Origin: AWTP1-13 sp963840445
Lineage (GTDB): Bacteria > Pseudomonadota > Alphaproteobacteria > Rhizobiales > Hyphomicrobiaceae
Assembly (NCBI GenBank): GCA_963840445.1
Contig: CAWIZC010000006.1
Location: forward strand, 186,001-250,000
Reading direction: 5' to 3'
Length of the DNA: 64,000 nt
The notes under the pieces were generated by a model, which saw only the letters and a list, made by a program, of their open reading frames with translations, was not told the DNA's origin and searched no databases. Both the position numbers and the translations under genes were made by a program. Shown in pieces: positions 58,762-64,000 of the stretch. The first letter of the stretch is position 1. Every line of letters begins with the position of its first letter.

Positions 58762-59739
58762 ATGCGCATGCCGCAATCTGCCCGGGCCGTGCTGACGGCG
58801 CTGCTGCTGTCGACTATGCTTTGTGGCGGGGGAAATGGCGCGGCGGCCAAACCTGGACGTGGCGGCCCCGAACTGCCCGAGATTCGCATCTCGCCCAGCA
58901 GCAGCGTGCCGCAATGCGTCACGCCGGATCGGCTGATGCACTATCTCACCGAGCGAAACTCCAAGCTCGATGCGCGCTACCGCGGCATTGCCGACCTCTA
59001 TAAGCAGCACGGCGAGGCGCTCGGCATCCGCTGGGACTATGCCTTCTTCCAGATGCTTCTGGAGACGAACAACCTCACGTTCACGGGCGACGTGCGGGCT
59101 CGGCAGAACAACTTCGCGGGCATCGGTGCGACCGGCGGCGGTGTGAAAGGCGAGAGCTTTGCCGATGTCTCCACGGGCGTCCTGGCGCAAATGCAGCACC
59201 TGCTCGCCTACGCCGGCGAGCGTGTCGTGGCTCCGGTTGCAACTCGCACGCGTGAAAACCAGGACGACATCATCAAAATCTCCCAGTCGCTGCGCCGGCC
59301 CGTGCGCTTCTCCGATCTGACCAACCGCTGGGCCGCGGACAGCAGCTACGCCCGCTCGATGGACATCCTCGCCACGCGCTTTCAAGAGGCTCACTGCACG
59401 CCGGTCAATAATCAACAGGAGGCCGCCGGCGTCTGGCAGAGCGAGACCACGGCGGCGACGCCGGAGACGTCGCCGGGCAAGGTCAATCCTTCGACGACGG
59501 CCACCCTTGCCTGCGATATCTGGTCGGCGAGCTATGGCGGCACGGCAGCCCTCCTGATCCGCTCGGTGGCCAAGGCCAAGGTCAATTACACCGTTCTGCA
59601 AGTGGTAGCCGGCCAGGAGCAGCCGCAGGCCGATGCCTACATGAAGGAGCATGCCCGCAACGGCGAGACGATCGGCCGATTCGGCTCCCGCGACGAGGCC
59701 ATGACCCGCGCCTTCGAGCTCTGTCCCGGGCCTTCCTGA
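58762..59739 (+). CDS. exported glucosaminidase-like protein with new C-terminal domain, copy 2
   Basis: A 325-residue paralogue of the preceding protein: signal peptide ending near AAA-K, catalytic-type domain with LGIRWDYAFFQMLLETNNLT and RQNNFAGIGATGGGVKGESF, a short linker, and the same C-terminal domain (ACDIWSASYGGTAALLIRSV to TRAFELCPGPS). The linker is about 90 residues shorter. ATG 58762 places the signal peptide at the N-terminus. A tandem duplication with linker divergence. Confidence 0.8.
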   Translation: MRMPQSARAVLTALLLSTMLCGGGNGAAAKPGRGGPELPEIRISPSSSVPQCVTPDRLMHYLTERNSKLDARYRGIADLYKQHGEALGIRWDYAFFQMLLETNNLTFTGDVRARQNNFAGIGATGGGVKGESFADVSTGVLAQMQHLLAYAGERVVAPVATRTRENQDDIIKISQSLRRPVRFSDLTNRWAADSSYARSMDILATRFQEAHCTPVNNQQEAAGVWQSETTAATPETSPGKVNPSTTATLACDIWSASYGGTAALLIRSVAKAKVNYTVLQVVAGQEQPQADAYMKEHARNGETIGRFGSRDEAMTRAFELCPGPS

Positions 59740-59744
59740 CGCCC

Positions 59745-59821
59745 CTAGTGCGATGGCTTGCAAATGCCGACCAACGTCGCGGCTTGGGGAACTTGGCATT
59801 TGCGAGCCTGAATCGCATTAG
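59745..59821. repeat. palindromic element A, CTAG-bounded
   Basis: Left arm CTAGTGCGATGGCTTGCAAA.. (59745-59768) and right arm ..GGCATTTGCGAGCC-TG-AATCGCATTAG (59795-59821) form a long imperfect hairpin. It may end transcription of the gene before it; the CTAG boundary is shared with the next element. Confidence 0.6.
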
Positions 59822-59836
59822 CAAGAGATTGGTTGG

Positions 59837-59912
59837 CTAGTGTCCTACAGTCTCCGAATTGCCGATATACCCGTGCGGCAAAGGCGTCGGCAATTCGGAG
59901 ACTGGACACTAG
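59837..59912. repeat. palindromic element B, MITE-like
   Basis: CTAGTGTCC(TAC)AGTCTCCGAATTG.. and ..CAATTCGGAGACTGGACACTAG form a 26-base-pair hairpin interrupted only by a 3-base bulge (59837-59865 and 59887-59912), loop 21 bases. Perfect arms with identical CTAG ends suggest a small mobile or terminal-repeat element. Confidence 0.7.
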
Positions 59913-59994
59913 TTTGCACACAGGTGACCCGCTTGACGGGCGTGCTCCGGCGAGTGCAACTGCCTGCGCGGGAAACGATGGGACGACGACGGAC

Positions 59995-61248
59995 ATGGCG
60001 AAAGACTATCTGAAGCAACTTGCTGTCAGTGCGCTGCTGATCGGGCTGCTGGGGGCCTTGCCGGCGGCCGCCACGGACCCTGGCCAGGCCGCCGCAAAAC
60101 CGAACGATCCGAACTGCAAGAACACCGGCAGCTTCGAGCGCTGGCTCGACGAGTTCCGCAAGGAAGCTCGCGCCAATGGCGTGTCCAATGCAACGATCGC
60201 CAGCGCGCTCGGCGGCATGACGCTCGATCCCGGCATCATCTCGCGCGACCGCAAGCAGGGGTTCTTCGCGCAGACCTTCACCGCCTTCTCCGGCAAGCTG
60301 ATCTCCAAGAACCGTCTCGACAACGGCGCCTCCCGGCTCAGGCAGCACCAGGCGCTGCTCGCCAAGGCCGAGAAGGATCATGGCGTGCCGGGTCCCGTCA
60401 TCGTCGCCTTCTGGGCGCTCGAGAGCGACTTCGGCGTCGGCATGGGCAACCTGCCGGTGCTGCGCTCGCTGGCGACGCTGGCTTACGACTGCCGCCGCCC
60501 CGAGCTGTTCCGCGGCGAGCTGATGGCGGCGCTGAAGATTATCGACCGCGGCGATCTGCGCCCCGAGGAGATGATCGGCTCGTGGGCCGGGGAGCTCGGC
60601 CAGACGCAGTTCCTGCCGACGCACTACCTGGCACACGCGGAGGACTACGACGGGGATGGGCGGCGCGACCTCCTGAAGAGCATCCCCGACGTGATCGGCT
60701 CGACGGCAGCCTTCATCCAGTTTCTGGGTTGGGAGCGCGGCCAGCCCTGGCTGCAGGAGGTGCGCGTGCCGGCCAACCTGCCATGGGACCAGGCCGATCT
60801 CGCCATCCAGCTTCCGCGCTCCAAGTGGATATCGATGGGCGTGGTTGCCATCGACGGCAAGCCGATGCCGGCCGACGATATGCCGGCGTCCCTGCTGCTG
60901 CCCATGGGCCGCTTCGGCCCGGCATTCCTGGTCTATCCCAATTTCCAGGTGTACCTGAAGTGGAACCAGTCGCTGAACTACTCGATCACCGCGGCACATC
61001 TGGCCATGCGGCTGGCCGGAGCACCGGCCATGACTCGAGCCAGCGCACCGATCCCCGAGCTCGATGCCGCGCAGGGCAAGGAGTTGCAGCAGCTGCTGAC
61101 GCGGCGCGGCTACTTCGACGGTGAGATCGACGGCAAGATCGGCGCCGCCACGCGCGCCGGCGTCAAGAAGGCGCAGATGCAGTTCGGTCTGCCCGCCAAT
61201 TCCTATCCGACGCCGGAGCTTCTCGAGCGCCTGCGGAGTACGCGGTAA
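59995..61248 (+). CDS. lytic murein transglycosylase, MltB type, with peptidoglycan-binding domain
   Basis: Cleaves peptidoglycan glycan strands, leaving anhydro ends; periplasmic. The 417-residue protein has a signal peptide (LLIGLLGALPAAATD), the MltB/SltB catalytic domain with IVAFWALESDFGVGMGNLPV (catalytic Glu in ALESDFG), GSWAGELGQTQFLPTHYLAH and IPDVIGSTAAFIQFLGWERG, and a C-terminal PG_binding_1 domain (LLTRRGYFDGEIDGKIGAAT). ATG 59995 is used; the frame to 59833 crosses element B. Confidence 0.92.
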   Translation: MAKDYLKQLAVSALLIGLLGALPAAATDPGQAAAKPNDPNCKNTGSFERWLDEFRKEARANGVSNATIASALGGMTLDPGIISRDRKQGFFAQTFTAFSGKLISKNRLDNGASRLRQHQALLAKAEKDHGVPGPVIVAFWALESDFGVGMGNLPVLRSLATLAYDCRRPELFRGELMAALKIIDRGDLRPEEMIGSWAGELGQTQFLPTHYLAHAEDYDGDGRRDLLKSIPDVIGSTAAFIQFLGWERGQPWLQEVRVPANLPWDQADLAIQLPRSKWISMGVVAIDGKPMPADDMPASLLLPMGRFGPAFLVYPNFQVYLKWNQSLNYSITAAHLAMRLAGAPAMTRASAPIPELDAAQGKELQQLLTRRGYFDGEIDGKIGAATRAGVKKAQMQFGLPANSYPTPELLERLRSTR

Positions 61249-61256
61249 CCCATCAG

Positions 61257-61300
61257 GCGAAAAAAACAAAAAGGGCCCGCCAGTTTCCCGTGCGGGCCTC
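61257..61300 (-). terminator. terminator of the amidohydrolase gene
   Basis: On the minus strand GGCCCGC-11-base loop-GCGGGCC is followed by TTTTTGTTTTTT; it lies about 95 bases past the amidohydrolase stop. Right after the transglycosylase stop on the other strand, so it may serve both. Confidence 0.8.
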
Positions 61301-61394
61301 TAAAGGTCGGAGCGATCGGGGCGACCGCTCATTTCGTTGGGGCTCCGATCGAGGAGGAGCCCGCTCGATCCTGTGGCTGATTCGACTTCCGATG

Positions 61395-62660
61395 TCAGCC
61401 CGATTTGGCGCTCGCGTAGCGTTCGGCGAGGCGAGAGTCGTAATCGAGCACCGCTTGCAGCAGAACCTGCGCGCCGGCCGCGCATTGCTCCTTCGAGCTG
61501 AACTCGATTTCGTTGTGGCTGATACCGTCGCGGCAGGGCACGAACACCATGGCGGTTGGTGCTACCCGCGAGACGTAGGCCGCATCATGGCTGGCGCCGG
61601 AAACGATCTCGCGCGCCGAAAATCCCGACGTCGAGGCAGCGGTGCGCACGCAGTCCACGCATTGCGCGTCGAACACGACTGGCGCCTGGTCCCAGATGCG
61701 CGTCAAGGATGCCTCGAGGCCTAGCGGCTCGCACGCCTCGCGCAGCGCCGAGGCCAACTCCCTATCCATTTTGTCGAGCACGGCAAGATCGGGATGGCGC
61801 AGGTCGACGGTGAGGTAGACCTCGCCCGGCACCACGTTGGGCGAATTTGGTTTCACCTCCATCGAGCCGACGGTTGCCACTGCCAGCGGTGCGTTGGCCC
61901 GCGCGATCGCCTCCACGCGCTCGATGACGCGCGCGGCCCCCAGCAGCGCATTCTTGCGCAGGTGCATGGGCGTCGCGCCGGTATGTGCATCCTGGCCGGT
62001 GATGGTCGCCTCGTACCAGCGCACGCCCTGGATGCCGGTGACGATGCCGATCTCCTTGTCCTCCGCCTCCAACAGCGGACCCTGCTCGATGTGCAACTCG
62101 AAGAAGGCGGACAGCGGATGCTCGCCGCAGCGCTGCGTCCCGACGTAGCCGATGGCGGTAAGCGCGTCGCCGAACGCGACACCCGCACGGTCCTTGCGCG
62201 CGAACGCCCAGTCGCGCTGGTACACGCCGCCGAACACGCCGGAAGCGACGCAGCCCGGCTGAAAGCGCGATCCCTCTTCGTTGGTCCAGTTGACGACCTC
62301 GATCGGCGCGAAGGTCTCGTAGCCCGCCGCATGCAGTGCCTGCAGGGCCTCCAGCGCACCGAGTACGCCGAGCACGCCGTCGAACTTGCCCCCGGTTGGC
62401 TGGGTATCGAGGTGGCTGCCCATGGCGATCGGAGGCACGTCGTTGCGCTGGCCCTCCCGCCGCGCGAACATGGCGCCCATATCGTCGACGGTCACCGTGC
62501 AGCCAAGCGCCTCGGCACGGCTGCGGAACCAATCGCGCACCTGCCTGTCCAGATCGGTCAGCGTGAGCCGGCAGATGCCGCCTTTCGGCGTGCCGCCGAT
62601 CGCCGCCGTCTGCATCAGGTTGCCCCACAGGCGCTCGGGGTCGATCGTCAGGTTGCGCAC
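61395..62660 (-). CDS. Zn-dependent hydrolase, N-carbamoyl-amino-acid hydrolase/allantoate amidohydrolase family
   Basis: A 421-residue M20-family amidohydrolase that removes carbamoyl groups from carbamoyl-amino acids, ureidopropionate or allantoate. Metal-ligand regions are visible: MGSHLDTQPTGGKFDGVLGV, NWTNEEGSRFQPGCVASGVF and FFELHIEQGPLLEAEDKEIG, with GASHDAAYVSRVAPTAMVFV. GTG 62660 is chosen: AAGGAGA lies eight bases upstream. The ABC binding-protein gene diverges from it, suggesting shared control or a common substrate. L-carbamoylase and beta-ureidopropionase cannot be told apart. Confidence 0.87.
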   Translation of the reverse strand: MRNLTIDPERLWGNLMQTAAIGGTPKGGICRLTLTDLDRQVRDWFRSRAEALGCTVTVDDMGAMFARREGQRNDVPPIAMGSHLDTQPTGGKFDGVLGVLGALEALQALHAAGYETFAPIEVVNWTNEEGSRFQPGCVASGVFGGVYQRDWAFARKDRAGVAFGDALTAIGYVGTQRCGEHPLSAFFELHIEQGPLLEAEDKEIGIVTGIQGVRWYEATITGQDAHTGATPMHLRKNALLGAARVIERVEAIARANAPLAVATVGSMEVKPNSPNVVPGEVYLTVDLRHPDLAVLDKMDRELASALREACEPLGLEASLTRIWDQAPVVFDAQCVDCVRTAASTSGFSAREIVSGASHDAAYVSRVAPTAMVFVPCRDGISHNEIEFSSKEQCAAGAQVLLQAVLDYDSRLAERYASAKSG

Positions 62661-62916
62661 GATAGCCGTCTCCTTTGGTTGCAGCGATGTGGTACACGCG
62701 AGCCGCGAACCGCGCAAAGGCCGCACTGCACGTCGCGTGTGCGCCGATTGCCGCGTTGTTTAGCACCCACTTGCACGCGACACTTTGATCGGCCTTGCTG
62801 GGTGGCTGCCGCATGATATCGTTCGCCTGCGAATGATCCAGCGGCTGCCGGGGACATATCGGAACGCCGACGCGCCGCTACAGCGGGCGCAGCCGCAACG
62901 AAAGAGGAGTTGGACC

Positions 62917-64000
62917 ATGTACGCCAGAGTCGTGGGGAAGGGGTGCCTGGCCGTTGCAATCGCAGCCATGGCGGGGCTGGCGATCACAGCTGCGCCGTCT
63001 GCGGCCCAGGACGTGCGCATCGGCGAGCTCAATTCCTACAGCCGCATGGCCGTGTTCTCCGTGCCTTATCGGAACGGCATGCAGCTCGCGCAAGAGGAGA
63101 TCAACGCCAAGGGCGGCGTGATGGGCGGCAAGAAGATGGACATCGTGTTCCGCGACGACGGCGGCACGCCCAGCGATGCCGTGCGCGTCGCCGAGGAACT
63201 GCTGACGCGCGAGAACGTGTCGTTCCTGGCCGGCACCTTCCTGTCCAATGTCGGCCTTGCAGTGGCGGATTTCGCCAACCAGAAGAAGGTGCTGTTCCTG
63301 GCCACCGAGCCGCTCACCGACACCATCACCATGGGCTCCGGCAACAAGTACACCTATCGCGTGCGGCCCTCGACCTACATGCAGACCAAGATGCTGGTCG
63401 ATGCCGTCAAGGCCAAGGGCGTGAAGAAATGGGCGATCGTGGCGCCCAACTACGAGTACGGCACATCTGCAGCCGCCAACTTCAAGAAGCTGATCAAGAT
63501 CGCCACGCCGGACGCCGAGATCGTCGGCGAGCAGTTCCCCGCACTCGGCAAGATCGACGCCGGCGCGACGGTGGCGGCGATCGAGAACATGAAGCCCGAC
63601 GGCATCTTCAACGTGACGTTCGGCGCCGACCTCACCGTGTTCGTGCGCGAGGGCAACACGCGTGGCCTGTTCGAGAAGCGTACCGTGGTCAGCCTGCTGA
63701 CCGGGGAGCCCGAGTACATGATCCCGCTGGGCGAGGAGACGCCCGAGGGCTGGATCACCACCGGCTACCCCTGGGATCAGATCACCACGCCCGAGCACAA
63801 GGCGTTCGTTGCCGCCTATCAGGCCAAGTTCAACGATGCGCCGCGGCTCGGCTCGCTGCTCGGCTACACGGTGGGCTACATGATGAAAGACATGCTCGAC
63901 AAGGCGGGCTCCACTGACACGGACAAGATGCTCGCTGCCCTCAACGACCTGAAATCCAACACTATCGCCGGCCCCGTCACCATGCGCGCGCTCGATCACC
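62917..64000 (+). CDS. ABC transporter binding protein, branched-chain amino acid/amide type (partial)
   Basis: The first 361 codons; the gene runs off the window end. The signal peptide ends near SAAQ (about residue 30) and the type-I binding fold follows: VRIGELNSYSRMAVFSVPYR, GVMGGKKMDIVFRDDGGTPS, LAGTFLSNVGLAVADFANQK and WAIVAPNYEYGTSAAANFKK. GAGGAG lies seven bases before the ATG. Its permease genes are probably beyond the window. Adjacent to the divergent carbamoylase, so its ligand may be a carbamoyl or amide compound (inference). Confidence 0.9.
   Translation, partial: MYARVVGKGCLAVAIAAMAGLAITAAPSAAQDVRIGELNSYSRMAVFSVPYRNGMQLAQEEINAKGGVMGGKKMDIVFRDDGGTPSDAVRVAEELLTRENVSFLAGTFLSNVGLAVADFANQKKVLFLATEPLTDTITMGSGNKYTYRVRPSTYMQTKMLVDAVKAKGVKKWAIVAPNYEYGTSAAANFKKLIKIATPDAEIVGEQFPALGKIDAGATVAAIENMKPDGIFNVTFGADLTVFVREGNTRGLFEKRTVVSLLTGEPEYMIPLGEETPEGWITTGYPWDQITTPEHKAFVAAYQAKFNDAPRLGSLLGYTVGYMMKDMLDKAGSTDTDKMLAALNDLKSNTIAGPVTMRALDH

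Overview
The window is GC-rich, gene-dense DNA from an alphaproteobacterium, probably of the Hyphomicrobiales/Rhodospirillales type. Reasons: the neighbourhood histone-deacetylase-like protein, xseB, dxs, tlyA and an RNA methyltransferase; a TIGR02301-family protein; a TorF-type porin; and many solute-binding-protein ABC transporters, FCD-type GntR and LysR regulators and enolase-superfamily enzymes, as in metabolically versatile soil or freshwater alphaproteobacteria. I cannot fix the genus from sequence alone. No rRNA, tRNA or CRISPR array was seen.

Layout. 1-5.2 kb: pyrC, a palindromic intergenic repeat, an L,D-transpeptidase, a LysE-type exporter and small envelope/Nudix genes. 5.4-11.5 kb: a GntR regulator, a SnoaL-like protein and a branched-chain-amino-acid-type ABC transporter whose second permease and both ATPases are one 830-residue protein. 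11.5-26.2 kb: one long minus-strand block, a LysR regulator followed by a GlpD-like flavoprotein, a complete Opp/Dpp-type ABC transporter, a HAD hydrolase, a 55-codon ORF, a ProC-like reductase, a dimethylglycine-demethylase-like flavoprotein and a DAO-type oxidase, followed by a frameshifted MFS exporter. It reads as an uptake-and-oxidation pathway for an N-methylated or amino-acid-like compound of unknown identity. 26.4-37.9 kb: HutD-like protein, a ClpN/coiled-coil protein, the sua5-FAD oxidase-GNAT operon, a DNA glycosylase, MtnX-like phosphatase, alpha/beta hydrolase, a DmdC-like acyl-CoA dehydrogenase and an enoyl-CoA hydratase. 37.9-42.8 kb: two enolase-superfamily enzymes, a large exported protein of unknown function and an HSDL2-like SDR. 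42.8-43.9 kb: three tandem paralogues of a small secreted protein family. 44.2-50.9 kb: HDAC-like, xseB, dxs, a 36-codon membrane peptide, sod, tlyA and an RNA methyltransferase. 50.9-55.1 kb: a degraded accessory stretch with a broken serine recombinase, an HTH protein, repeats, a broken zinc-ribbon protein and a broken porin. 55.9-64 kb: a pteridine-reductase-like SDR with folB, a tandem pair of glucosaminidase-like exported proteins, palindromic elements, an MltB-type lytic transglycosylase, a carbamoylase-type amidohydrolase and the start of another ABC binding protein.

A feature of the whole window is that many otherwise intact genes are split by single-base indels, densest at 34-37 kb and 48.7-55 kb. 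Several would be expected to be functional, so base-calling or assembly errors are a serious possibility. They are annotated as frameshifted genes and the shift positions are given.
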